From positions 21,029 to 85,028 of the forward strand of contig JACCGJ010014702.1 of NCBI GenBank assembly GCA_013407085.1: a stretch of 64,000 nucleotides of DNA, written 5' to 3'. Shown piece by piece: positions 21,113 to 34,745 of this stretch. The position numbers were made by a program, and so were the translations under genes. This stretch comes from Atriophallophorus winterbourni. Lineage: Eukaryota > Platyhelminthes > Trematoda > Plagiorchiida > Microphallidae. Position 1 is the stretch's first letter; every line of letters starts with the position of its first letter. The notes under the pieces were generated by a model. That model did no database searches and was not told where the DNA came from. It saw nothing but the letters and a program-made list of their open reading frames with translations.

Positions 21113-22430
21113 AGAGGGTCAACATGTTTTACAATTAGATCTCAAGAAGTCTAAAGTATATAATCTTTGGCAAAAAACAAAATACCGAAATTTCACAATC
21201 GGGTACGAAAAGATTTATTTATTTTTAAATAATCTCGTTTATGTAATTTACTTCACAATATTATAAGACTGAGCACTTCAGTGACTGAATACAAAGCAAC
21301 TGATCTCATCTTTACCACCGGAAAAATTAGGCAAGATATTTATTATTACATCTACAGATAATTTATACTTATATGGCATTGAAGGCTTTTGTAGTTTTTT
21401 AAATATAAACAATTTCAAGTGTAATATAACTTTTTTTATTGAGAATCTACTTTTGAGAATTGTTGAAATTCAACAAAAAACTCCGGATTCTTTAAATGAT
21501 GATACCACTCAGCTCTCCGGGACTCCATGAAGTGAATCCCAAACAATGCGTTCTTAATGAGATGAACATGCTCTATACACCAACTTAAAAAAACCTCCGA
21601 AATTTGTCCACCCACGTAAGCTCTTTAACTCGAAAGCATTTAGATACTATTCATGCTTTTAATGACTGGTACATTTTCACTATCATACATTTAAGCAATC
21701 AGCGTTTTAACATATCTTTGTCTCAACGATCCATTCTCGCTTACCGCTGACATGAATATCTAGTGAGAGGTAAACTGTGATAGATGAACTCTTATATGTG
21801 AAATGATGTATTTATTCGAGCTGGCAATTTTAACAACATTAGTAAACGAAGATCATAATTTTTCTGTAGCTAAATGTCAATGGCTTGTTCCATTGTGATA
21901 ATTCAGGTTAGATTATGTTAAATCCTATGCCGGAATTAAAATAATCATGAAACATAAAAGTAATTTTCAAGAATTTTTACTTTTGGGTAAGAGACAAATT
22001 TGTCTGCTTTTAATGTTATTGGCAAAATACCATTTTTAAAGCTAAGTGCGCGTTATTGTAGGCTAGAATCCAGAACGCAATTCATTGGCGTGCAAATTAC
22101 TTACTAAAGAACTATTTCAGTAAGTGCAGTATCAGTATCAGTATCACAGGGCGATAGTCGACCAAGTTGAAACGAGTGTCCAGATTCTTTCAGAGGTGTG
22201 CTTAAAAACACCCACAACTACAAGGATTGATTCGTAAGTAACGCAGACGTGCGTTACTGTGAATGGAAGAGGGAGAGGTCTCATCACTGAAAGGTGAGAG
22301 AGTTTATGCATGTTGCATGTCCAATCGAATGAAAAGATGATGGACAGCAGTTTATTTCACAAATACGAAAACATAAAAAAGAAACTTTTTTCGTGTTTCA
22401 AAATGTTTTTCCTAATATCTTTGTGGTTTT
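21113..22430. other. family D 3' end then no gene seen
   Basis: The first 120 bp probably continue the family D C-terminus (LRKSKVYNLWQKTKYRNF-like reading). From about 21,250 on I see only A+T-rich DNA with a short TATCAG triplication near 22,128-22,144. Confidence 0.35.
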
Positions 22431-22439
22431 TGATCATAA

Positions 22440-24105
22440 ATATGGAGGGATTCATTCTTAAGGGTAATGCTCCGGGAAGAGCACCTGCCACCGTTCGTCC
22501 AACCAATGTTTGAACTCAATTACTGAAGTTGCCATGATTAATTCTGCGGGAAGTGAGTTCCACGCGTCCACTATACGGATGCCAAAAAAGTGCGTTCGGG
22601 ATTTGAGCCTGGTGTGCTGTTTACTTATCTTAAGACTGTACCCTGGTGTTCCAACTAAATGAGAGAACGGAAAGAAGTCATCGAATTCGAGACAAATTAT
22701 TCCTTTGACAACCTTAAAGGTCTCTATAAAATTCTCCTAAGTTGCCTCCTTCTAAGCGAGAAAAGTCCTAGTGCTAATATACGATTTTAATAATTGGTGT
22801 ATGCTAACCCCTCGTTCATGCGAGTGGCCAGCTTCTGTACCTTTTCTATCTGCACCATATCCTTCTGGTAATACGGCTTCTAAGCCTGGATACAGTATTC
22901 TAAATCTGGCCTTACTATTGCCTTGTAGAGGGTTAATAGCACATGAGCTTTTTTGCAAGTGAGGGCTGAGCGTAGTCGAAAGAGTTCCCTCCTGGCCCTT
23001 TGAGCCGCAGCAGCACATTGGTCACTCCATTTAAAGTTTGCGGAGAATACGATTCCCATGTCCTTAGTAGATTTTACCCCACGGAACTCCGTATGGGCTG
23101 AGGGCGTAGAGACAACCATGTTGCCTGTAAGTGTAGAGAGCAAGTGTCTATTATCTAGGTTAAGGGGAAGGTCCCACTTAACCGCCCATGCTGTTACAGC
23201 TTCCACGTCAATTATAAGATCGGAGTTATCCGACCTACCGTCAATTTTAGCATCGTCAGCAAACATGTAACAGGGTGAGCGCAGTTGGTTGGCCAGATCA
23301 TCAATAAAGATGAGGAACAGCAACGGCCCTAAAACTGAGCCCTGGGGAACCCCACTCGTTATATGCGCACTTGCGGAGTAAGCATCATCTAACCTGAGTG
23401 TGGAGGAGCGGTCGCTAAGAAATGCTTGAATCCAGCCCAGAAGGTTTCCTGATACTCCTATGGCTGAGAGGTTGAGAAGCAAGAGTCTATGGTTGACTCA
23501 ATCAAAAGCAACACTAAAGTCGAGATAGAAGACATCTACAGCTATACCGTCATCCATCCTCTTAGTAACCTCGTTTAGAAAGCGCAACAAATCAGTCAGA
23601 CATGACCTACCTTATAGGGAACCGTGTTGTGCGGCATTCAGAAGAGAGTGTTTGGTTAGACATCCCCAAATTTTATCGCGGATCAATCTCTCCATAACCT
23701 TACATAGTAAATTATTGAGGCTTATCGGGTGGTAATTTTTGACCGCCGCGGAAGCTCCCCCCTTATGGATAGGCACTACAACGTCTGTTCTCCAGTCCAA
23801 AGAAAGGGTACCCTGACTGATGTGAATAGTTTTGTGATCGGCACAGCTAATATGGGAGCTGGTGTTCCGATCATTCGTGGATGGATGCAATCTGGCCCTG
23901 CTGACTTGTTGTAAGCTAGGCGGGCCAATATAGTCTCGACATTGTGTACCTCGAATGTAAAGTCAGTGCAGAAAGGGGCGTTCAGTGAGTGCACACTGAA
24001 GTGATTGCACAGAGGCGCTTGACTTATAAAATCGGCGTTACAGACCCTGAATATGCATGGAAAACAACTGAACCTTTTCAGAGCTTGCAATGACGGCTGA
24101 GTCAA
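22440..24105 (-). pseudogene. family E reverse transcriptase (relic)
   Basis: Frames carry ILARLAYNKSAGPDCIHPRM (RT entry), TDVVVPIHKGGASAAVKNYHP, then SGVPQGSVLGPLLFLIFIDDLA and the FADD box (MFADDAKIDG, about 23,265). The thumb region (KDMGIVFSANFKWSDQC, RRELFRLRSALTCK) and the end of the protein (PAELIMATS, about 22,545) follow. At least four frame changes. Catalytic aspartates are kept but the protein cannot be made as one chain. Confidence 0.75.
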
Positions 24106-24204
24106 TGTCTTTTTTCAAGGTCCCTACACCTTTTCGTGTTGACCCTTTAGACTGAACGTAGCTGTAGTATCGTTTCGGATGAGTACTGGCCTCTTGAGTG
24201 AGTC

Positions 24205-25117
24205 TCATTCCGAAAGAGATCCTTGCTGCACATATCTTGGAAACAGCAATATTTCGCGCTTCTTTCTAACTGGCCCAAGTCCCACATGAGGGAGTATGCT
24301 TATAACGCCTCCATTTTGCGTCGTGGTAACGTACGCTACCGGAGACTGAGGCTGACCATCATTAGGGTTTACAATTTTTGCGAACGGGTACGAGAGGAGC
24401 GAATCGATCCTGGAGTTGAAAGAAGTTTTTCTTGATCTGCCCCCACATCCCATCCACATGGTTATTGTTTTGCCATGGGAGTAGCGCTGCTGCCTGCAAT
24501 AGGGCAGCAGGGTCGATCCTGTGGAGGCATCGAGACACCTTAAGTGGGGGTTTACCAAATGACAGGAGTAACTCGTAGTCTAAGACTACATGGTCGCTCT
24601 TTCCTAGTGGTGGCAGGGAGACCAAATGTTGTATACCGCTTTCGGAATTTGAAATAACTAGGTCAAGAGTAGACGGAGATGACCCTTTCGGAATCTAATT
24701 GGTTCGTTTACGTGTTGGTAAAGTGCATAAGTGTGTAGCCAGTCCAGAAAATCGTTCTGGGGCATGCGAGGTTTGGTACTCCTAGTTTATTTCGGTTAGA
24801 CTAAAATCGCAGAAGACTACAACACGTGGTGCAACGGCTAAAAGAGACGAAAGCTTAATTTGCAAAAGAGCATGTTTTTCCAATCTAGTGCTCGGACTAC
24901 GGTAGACGCAGCTTACCACTAAGGGCGTGCATCCATGCAGGAACAAGGTAGATATTATTTGCACGTTCGTTGTAGAAAGAAAAATACTTTTCTCGAAGGG
25001 AATAGCGTTATCATTAAGAAGCAACGCCTCTCCCGCTAGCTTACCAAGAGGTCGATCGCTTCTTACGGCGTTAAACCTATCCGAGATTAATGCTGGTATG
25101 TGGACATCATGAGCCAA
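24205..25117 (-). pseudogene. family E endonuclease (relic)
   Basis: Minus-strand pieces VVSCVYRSPSTRLEKHALL and VVVFCDFSLTEIN (the GDFN box is degraded to CDFS), followed by PPLGKSDHVVLDYELLLSFG with the SDH motif at about 24,605. This order is diagnostic for the APE-type endonuclease of CR1/Jockey-like elements. Confidence 0.7.
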
Positions 25118-25263
25118 CCAGGTTTCCGTTACACCCGCAATTTTGTAGTGGGTGTTGTCAACTCTACAGAGGAGTTAGGCCCATTTATTTTTAATGCTAC
25201 ATGCGTTGGTATAGAACAGAAGAGCACTATCATATGGGGCTAGACTCCAAGTGTTCGGACTAA

Positions 25264-26495
25264 CTAAGAGCTCTTTGTCCTCGGGCGTAATACCCGAGGT
25301 GGCTTCCCGTTTTTTGAAGGCTGTATTTCATCAAGAGATACAGCATTCGTCTTTGAAACGGATGACAACTCCTGATATCCCGTTTCATCTTCGTGGTCTG
25401 TGTCACTACAACTCAACCACGATTCATCCTCTAAACGACGTAGCACGACAGTGGCGCTCTTCAATGTTGGATTATAATTCTCCTATGTTAGCGTCATCGA
25501 CCCACTGTTGTCATTTACTAAGTTTCGCATCGGGAGCGAATATGGTGAGCTACAATTAACAGCTAACTTTGCCTTGCTAGCTCTAACTGGACTAGAAGTT
25601 TTCATGTGTGCCGCGGTGTCAGGTTGCACGATGCTTTTGCCCTCACCGCGGTTAAGTTTCTCTGCTTTCGAAAGGAAGTAGTCGCGATCGCGCTGCTTTG
25701 TAAATTCGACTACAATTGGCCGCGGTAAATTGGTAGATGCGTCTTTTGGGCCACCTTTCCATTTGCCGACCCGGTGAACTTGCTTCAGCGGAGTAGTCGG
25801 TCGCATGCCTGAAGAATGTAGTAGGTAGATAACCTTTCTCCGATCACTTTCTTTACGAGCCTTTGATTCTCGGATGAAAGTGTCAACCTGCGTTAGGATT
25901 AGGACATTTTTGCCCGTGTTGAGCTACCTTGGTTTAAGCCTTACAGCTCAGCCACCACTTTTCCTAAATTGTGGACTTCCCGGGCAAGAGCACGAACATC
26001 CTTAATCGGGCTAGTGTGAACCCCATGATTAGCTTTAACTTGCTTCCAGGGAGTCTTTGGTGGACAGGAGGTTGGCGATGGTTTCGCCTTCTGTGATCTC
26101 AATTGAGTGGTATGCTGGCGGTAGGTAGACGGGACCACTGAACTAGCTACTTCGGCAAAAGCTTTGGGCTTCGGAGACAGACAGGGAGAAGAACGCTTAC
26201 ATTCATCAAGACGCTTACGCTCCTCAACCAATGTTTCTACGAAATTCATGCAGTCAGCGCATAGCGATGTATGCCATCGATGGGTCGAATAAACCTTAAA
26301 TTGAGCTGACTACAATCCAGAGCATTTGGGATGAGCCCAACACATGCACACGACACAATGTATACCTTTGGTAACCTTTTTGTTGCAGCTAGAGTAGAGG
26401 CAAGGCAAGAATTTTGAATCATTTTGCAAATGTAATCGATGAATCTGAAATTTAATGAATTTCGAAAAATTTAGAAGCGTAGAAATAAAATACAA
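25264..26495 (-). pseudogene. family E ORF1 with PHD-like finger (relic)
   Basis: The first part (26,430-26,320) reads CLYSSCNKK, then GIHCVVCMCWAHPKCSGL, with the Cys/His spacing of a PHD-type finger. Next comes a basic, proline-rich stretch with VRALAREVHNLGKVVAEL and an RRM-like piece RPIVVEFTKQRDRDYFLSKA (25,740-25,680). Frames are broken at several points. The product would have been the nucleic-acid-binding chaperone of the retrotransposon. Confidence 0.6.
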
Positions 26496-26500
26496 ACCGG

Positions 26501-27320
26501 GCGCAATATCATTGCATTTAGACGTTGTCTAAATGGACGGTCGCGGGTGTTTCTGCTGAAGCATTGCCCATCTTAAGTAGATTGGTATAGTGAAATATTA
26601 TGGTATAGTGTGAAAACATTCTTTGGAAACACAGGAATATATATCTTCTGTTGATTTTTTTTACATTTATAGCTAAACTTGCATGTTGTACTTCGACAAT
26701 TCAACCAATTTTATATGCGAAATTATAAACGTTTTCTCTGGTGATTTCACGCGACACTTTTCTCTCCTTCACTACACATTTACACGCTCCAGTGTGGTCT
26801 CAACATAAATTTGGTAGTGAATGCTGTTTTGTGCGCCCATTAGTAAAAAGCTAGACACTATTTTTAACTCAGCTTACTGATAGTAATTAAATTAGTCAAA
26901 TTAAATCGATGGATATCTACATTCCCTCACTGACTGGTGAGTAAAGATTTTCTGTTGCATACTAGATTACCCTCACATCAGAAGAAATTCTTGATGATAT
27001 TCTTCGAAATGATAGACGCTTGTCTGTGGCACAACACCGAAATAAACCAGAAAGCTCGATTAGCAACTTACAAACCATTAGTCCGGTGCAAAATAAACTG
27101 AACTGTGTAAATGTTTGCACACACCATAATCATCTTTTGGCTGATGCCGTTATCGATAACAGAAACGTTTTTCACTTTTTTCAACTTACCACTGCTACAA
27201 TACTAAATTCAATTTACTGTCTCTAATTCATAAAGAAAAACAGACAGAAGAAAGCTGTCTTATGCAAGTGCCGGGAATGTGATTAATAATTTACATTGGT
27301 GATCCATCAACCGTGAATAA
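26501..27320. other. no gene seen
   Basis: A+T-rich sequence, in part possibly the 5' UTR of family E. Short frames only. Confidence 0.4.
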
Positions 27321-27324
27321 CATT

Positions 27325-27520
27325 GTGATTCTGTGTTTGACCATCGTGGTTCGTTGTATGAACCCGATAAAAAGTGTACTTTAGATCTGAATATGATTGT
27401 GCTTTTCAATATTTACAAAGCTCACTGAAGCTAAATTTACATTCTTCAGTTATCGACATCAACAACTAGGAACCAGTAGCGCTGTGTAAGAGATGGGGTT
27501 GCGATCGCCATTATATATTA
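27325..27520 (+). repeat. degenerate hammerhead repeat (240-bp family)
   Basis: Matches the 33,981-34,575 unit in order: TGATTCTGTGTTTGA, ATCGTGGTTC, GCTCACTGAA, GGAACCAGTAG and GTGTAAGAGATGGGG. The ribozyme core itself is destroyed. An old copy about 400 bp upstream of the uridine phosphorylase start codon. Confidence 0.6.
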
Positions 27521-27900
27521 CAAAAATTAAATAAATAAATAAAGCGTTCTGTTTGACTCCCCGAACCTCTATGTTTCGTTGTATTCATCGTATCAAAGAA
27601 TCCATTGATCGAGCTGACGTGGGATCTGCTTCATCTGCTTTTATCAAGAATAGGAAGTAGAAAAGTGAAAACAGCAAAAATCAGATGGTGGTCTTTATGT
27701 GATCGAATGCATGAAAAATAAAACATTATTTTTAATTTAACTTTTAACGAAAAACTAAAAGTTGAAGAAAATTCATGATTTGTTAATTTGATCGATTTGT
27801 ATTTTTTCGTCAGCTACAGTGTGTTGTTTATAACAACTAAAATATGTGGTAATTATTCGACAGTTTTAAGCTGCACTTCTGATATCGATACAGGAACGGA

Positions 27901-30384
<2,484 letters not shown>

Positions 30385-30959
30385 CGATTTATAATCGGTT
30401 AAAATGTCCAATTTTTGATATTTTATTTTGCGGGAGGCATGAAGGAACTTCCGAACATTAAGTTTTGCTATTAGTTAAAAATTTTGTTTGTTAATTCTCC
30501 CATTCCATTTTCTTCGTTTATTTTGATCGCGCTAGATCTGTGATTGTTCCCCAATACATCTTTGGTTATAATGGGATTTTTTTTAACAGAATAGCTTATC
30601 CGCAGAATTCAATTCCATTTACATTCTAATGAGTTTGGTAAATGTATTTTACAGTGTTCTGGTAAGATAAATTACATTAATGAAATTCCTTTCGTAATAA
30701 GAATCCATTTCGCTGGTTATGAAAGCACAGATGCGTAAATTCGTTAAGCGCAGACTATTGAGGGACTAACGAGGAAGCCTTATTATAGCCACTTCGTCGT
30801 TTACTTTTTCAGTGCTGACAGAACTAGTGTGTCCAATAAGAGATGAGAGACATCAAGATCATCAAGCTGTTTAAGAATAAGTTTGATAGAAGCAGACGAA
30901 ACAATTACTGACGAATGGTTCTTTTGAAAGTTATAAGCAAATTATTCGCTGACGTTTTT
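30385..30959. other. 3' flank of uridine phosphorylase gene
   Basis: Holds the presumed 3' UTR and A+T-rich intergenic DNA. No AATAAA signal was seen just after the stop codon. No other feature was recognised. Confidence 0.4.
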
Positions 30960-31410
30960 ATATTAAGCTACAGGAATTAGCAGATAGGGTGTACACTGAA
31001 TATCAATGTGGCATCCTCTGGGTAGTATTAACCGTAGATATGATATCTCAGAGAAATCTATATGAAAAGTATCAGGAACAGCGTGTCAATATACGCTGTT
31101 TTCGGTTGATTTAATAAAGGCATTTAACCACCTCGGCAGGGAATGTTTTTTTCAAAATGTTCATACAATGCCTCTAAAGATTGCTCAAACTCGTTATTTT
31201 TTCCATTCTGGCATGACAAGCTCAGACCATTTTAACGGTTGCTGTTCAGAAACCCCCGGTTTTCAACCTGGCATTAAACTAGGATATGTTATTGATCCCG
31301 CGTTGTTCAGTATTCTCTCTGCTCTGCTGCTAAAACATGCTTTCAGGAAGACAACAGAAGGTCCATACATAGCTTACATGCGAATTGAAAAATAAGTCTT
31401 TACAAGATCC
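30960..31410 (+). pseudogene. RTE-like reverse transcriptase fragment (relic)
   Basis: Plus-strand reading with shifts: LQELADRVYTEYQCG, TVDMISQRNLYEKYQEQ, then ECFFKM, PALFSILSALLLKHAF and TEGPYIAYMR. These follow the same order as the RT fragment at 52,140-52,600 (LQVLADRIYSESQCG, TVDMIFSLRQLQEKCRE). Start and end of the domain are missing. Confidence 0.6.
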
Positions 31411-31499
31411 ACAAAAGTGAATATCGGGTCTGATTGTAAAAAATCCTAAAAATGTTTGTTAAATATTATTATCAAATGTTAAACATATTTGCCCATATG

Positions 31500-33520
31500 G
31501 GCATAGTTATTTTTTATATACGTCAATGGTTTCAGATTGTGCAACGTGAGTCAGTAAACTGTTCTATAATTGCATAGTGCGGGCTGAAAATGCGTATTTG
31601 CGCAGTTTGACTATCTATGCTATTAGTAGAGTTTAAACGGTTGACCACGGTGATGTGTTGTGAGAAATATTTAACAAATGTCTTGAACTATGGTTTATTA
31701 GATTTCGCACTGTCTAAATAAAGATTAGTGCTAATTGTTGTAGTCTATTCTAGAATTAATGCAGTTACATTTTATGAGGCGTTTTTCGTATGAATAATTC
31801 TCTAAGGACGAGCTTTCTCGCTCTGTGTTGTGGTGTTTCTAATAGCTGAATATCTTTTATCAACTAGGGATCCCATGTTCGTATAGCATATTCCATATGA
31901 CGGTGACCGTAGGTTGAAATCAACTTGCAGATTATATTGGCGTCAAACGAACCTAGGGATCTGAGGAAACCCAATCTGCTTTTAGCTTTGCTGGCAGCAA
32001 GTAAACTCACTTTACTTTACTTCACTTTTGTGCGACTATCTCCTCCTTGAGGATGAGTCGGCTTTATCGACGTTCGAATTGCAGCCAGCCACGCTCGGCG
32101 GTTAGAGCGATATCCGCGCAGATTTTAAGCCACGTCCGGTCCCACGTGCGCCATCCGTAAACCGATCGTAAACCAAGCAGCTTCACGTCCGATCTAACGG
32201 TGGCGAGCCAAGTCTTCACTTGTCCTCCGCTACGACAACGCTATTCTGCGCAGGGTGTCGGCGATAGTGTAACCCTGGTTAGTTCAGCGTCCGAGCGTCT
32301 CAGGATGTGGCCGAACCATCTCAATTGGTGTTGTCGTAATATCGAACTCAAGCGAGGGATATCAAAACAACAGTGGCGAACCCCGTCATTCTTTACTCGC
32401 TCATCTCATCGAACATTAAGGATGCGTCGGAGACACCAGTGGTCCAAAACCTCTAGTTTCCGCATATCCTCCACCCGCACAGGCCATGTCTCTCATCCAT
32501 AAGTGAGAACTGGGCGAATCGCCGCTCTGTAAACGCGCAGCTTTGTACGTCGGGTGATTTCTCTACGGCTAAATGAAACCAAACGTAGTCACGAAAACGC
32601 CGTGCGCGCAACTTGTACACGGGCCGGTATCTCATTCTTGGCTTGGCCTGACGGTAGCACGGACGAACCAAGGAAACGAAAAGTGTTCACCATCGCCAAG
32701 TCTTCGCCACCAATCTTGAGAGTAAACACTATCGTGTTTCCTGAGTAAGACGAAATAATCATACACAAATCTTTTCCGCAGGAGGCGGGTTTGATAACTG
32801 TTCGACATATAAAACATTTGCTGTTCAATTTGCTGTTAAACGATGATAAGTTACATTATGTGGTATACAGTGGAATTTTGTTATATTGGGACGAGGCAAG
32901 AATCATGTCTAGATTTCGTTGCAAGTTTTGCATATCAGCAGTAGATTATATCTGTTGCTAAATCTTCGTTTTATCTGCAAAAATAAGAACTGGCGATTTC
33001 ACTATAGTAGGATGTTCGTTTGTATATGTTAGAAACAGGAATAGTCTGATGACCGATCCCTGTGGGACACCACAGGCCGTTTGAATTGACTCTGATAGCT
33101 GAGTTTTGACTCGCACTTATATCTCATTGGAAATTAACCATTATTTTATCCATGCGTGAAGTTTACCATCTGATCCGTAGGTAAGGACGTTTAACAAGAG
33201 TGGTTCGTGATTGGCACGATCAAATGCTTTTAAGAAATCAATATATATCAATTTTGTTGAGTAGCCAGCATCCAGTAGCTCCGACCAGGCTTCGTTTGCT
33301 AACAGCAAGCTTTTCAGACAAAATCGTTTTTTTCAAAATCAGTGTTGTTTTTCAGCTATTTAGTAATTGCTCTCAAAGTGATCATACAGAGCCTCAGCTA
33401 TGATGGACTCCACTAATTTAGATCGCACTGGTATTAAAGCTATCAGATGATAGTTAAACAGAATTTTTATTTCGCCACTCGTGGCTAATCAGGGCAGTTT
33501 CTCAGATTTAAGGCACGAAT
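31500..33520 (-). mobile_element. CR1-like RT relic split by an RTE-like insertion
   Basis: Minus strand: a palm region at about 33,490-32,840 (includes a GTP-SVIGPLLFL-like piece and an FADKTKI degraded FADD box near 32,985), then after a gap of about 830 bp the thumb and C-terminal region (31,990-31,530: SKAKSRLGFLRSLGSFDANIIC, HRHMEYAIRTWDP, YAFSARTMQL). The gap is filled by a different element. No intact frame. Confidence 0.6.
32000..32830 (-). mobile_element. RTE-like element 3' part (SR2-type), nested
   Basis: Minus strand reads IGGEDLAMVNTFRFLGSSVLPSG (about 32,720), YGCETWPVRVEDMRKLEVLDHWCLRRI (about 32,500) and LRQHQLRWFGHILRRSDAELTR (about 32,350), the C-terminal portion of RTE-type RT proteins. 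It is clearly a different family from the LLYGSETW elements elsewhere in the window. It ends in an (AAGT)n-like tail (plus strand ACTTTACTTTACTTCACTTT, about 32,009-32,028). 5'-truncated, with stops. Confidence 0.7.
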
Positions 33521-33659
33521 CTCTGTTCGAACATTATCTAGAACAGGTCAAACGTCGGTATTGTCAATTTGAATGAAAAGTTATGCTAGAAACTGCGGTG
33601 TATGTTCTCTATTCCGGGTGAACCGGCTTTGTTTATTGTTTTTAATTTGTTTTAATAAC

Positions 33660-33980
33660 GTTAGAGGGATTTCACCTCGTGAATAATTGCCAGGCTACAA
33701 CTTTTAGTTTTCAGAGAATTTTCGCGTGTAGATATTTGCATACGCATGTGGTGAAGGTAAGCTTTCCAACTTCGATAGATTGAGGGCACAAGCCAAGATA
33801 CGGGATGTGCTAATCCGTTAAATGTTGTTTTTCCAACGATAAGATCCTTATTGCCAGTTACTAATGGACCATTTTTCGTCCGCATTCAAAGACTTCGGTT
33901 TGAAAATCAGTATGAGCAAGACCAAAGTCCATGGTCAATTGACTCTATCGCCTAGTATCATTACTATTGAAGAATATTAC
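33660..33980 (+). pseudogene. RTE-like RT fragment (relic)
   Basis: Plus strand reads KIRDVLIR (about 33,790), a degraded FADD region, and FSSAFKDFGLKISMSKTKVHGQ (about 33,870-33,935). This is the segment right after the catalytic box of RTE RTs. The hammerhead array starts immediately after at 33,981. Confidence 0.6.
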
Positions 33981-34575
33981 TGTTTCAAAGCTCACTGAAC
34001 CTGATCTTACTGTCTCCACCTGACGATGGCAAACAGCCAGAAACCGGTAGTGGTGTGTAAGGGATGGGGATGTGAGCATCACAATACATTGGTCTTTTAT
34101 ATGCGCCTCGAGCGCTTGGCCAGGAATCAGTTTGTGATTCTGTATTTGAACATCGTGGTTCTTTGTAAGAACCTATAGAACAGTGGCATACAAGTTAAAC
34201 TTTGTTTACCGCTTTTCCACGGTTTCAAAGCTCACTGAACCTGATCTTACTGTCTCCACCTGATAACGACAAACAGCCAGAAACCGGTAGTGGTGTGTAA
34301 GGGATGGGGATGTGAGCACAACAATACATTGGTCTTTTATATGCGCCTCGAGCGCTTGGCCAGGAATCAGTTTGTGATTCTGTATTTGAACATCGTGGTT
34401 CTTTGTAAGAACCTATATAACAGTGGCATACAAGTAAACTTTGTTTACCGCTTTTCCACGGTTTCAAAGCTCACTGAACCTGATCTTACTGTCTCCACCT
34501 GATGACGGCAAACAGCCAGAAACCGGTAGTGGTGTGTAAGGGATGGGGATGTGAGCACCACAATACATTGATAAA
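33981..34575 (+). repeat. hammerhead tandem repeat, 239-240-bp units
   Basis: Two and a half direct units starting at 33,982, 34,222 and 34,461 (landmark GTTTCAAAGCTCACTGAACC), nearly identical. Each holds a hammerhead-like block (CCACCTGA...GGCAAACAGCC-AGAAACCGGTA-GTGG...GTAAGG); only the third unit has the full CUGAUGA core. The units contain no frame. They resemble PLE-associated or retrozyme hammerhead repeats. Relics of the same family occur at 27.3, 37.8, 39.9, 45.2, 47.3 and 48.8 kb. Confidence 0.8.
34485..34540 (+). ncRNA. hammerhead ribozyme motif (240-bp family)
   Basis: Stem I outer part CUUAC/GUAAG, internal loop, stem I inner part CCAC/GUGG, core CUGAUGA, stem II GGC/GCC with loop AAACA (the first pair next to the core is a C-A mismatch), GAAA, and the palindromic ACCGGU as helix III. 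Cleavage is predicted after GUA at 34,528. Stem I is fully consistent on both sides, which strongly supports a ribozyme origin. Monomer activity would be low because of the two- to three-pair helix III. Confidence 0.75.
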
Positions 34576-34584
34576 TTATTGTAT

Positions 34585-34745
34585 TCCACAAGATCTACTC
34601 TTCGGTGAGTTGAAATCAGGGAGTCAACCATTGACAGATCACAGTTGCGGTAAAACGACACTTGTAAAAAATATGAAAGTTCTTGGCATAGATGATGGTA
34701 ATCAGATTAAACAGTGTACCCGGACTCAGGGAGCAATTGCGTGAT
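34585..34745 (+). pseudogene. RTE-like C-terminal fragment (relic)
   Basis: Reads DLLFGELKSGSQPLTDHSCGKTTLVKNMKVLGID, a diverged version of DLLYGELQLGSRLLGRPHLRY in the 36.2-kb copy. Adjoins the hammerhead array directly. Confidence 0.6.

Larger units (their letters stand above)
22440..26500 (-). mobile_element. CR1-like retrotransposon (family E), nearly complete but decayed
   Basis: Minus-strand order over about 4 kb: a PHD/zinc-finger-like segment (26,430-26,310), an ORF1 region rich in Lys/Pro/Ser (26,249-25,480), endonuclease (25,117-24,205), RT (24,105-22,880) and C-terminal region to about 22,440. CR1 ORF1 proteins with a PHD finger are established in animals. The G+C content is higher than in the flanks. 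Several frameshifts and stops make it inactive. Confidence 0.75.
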
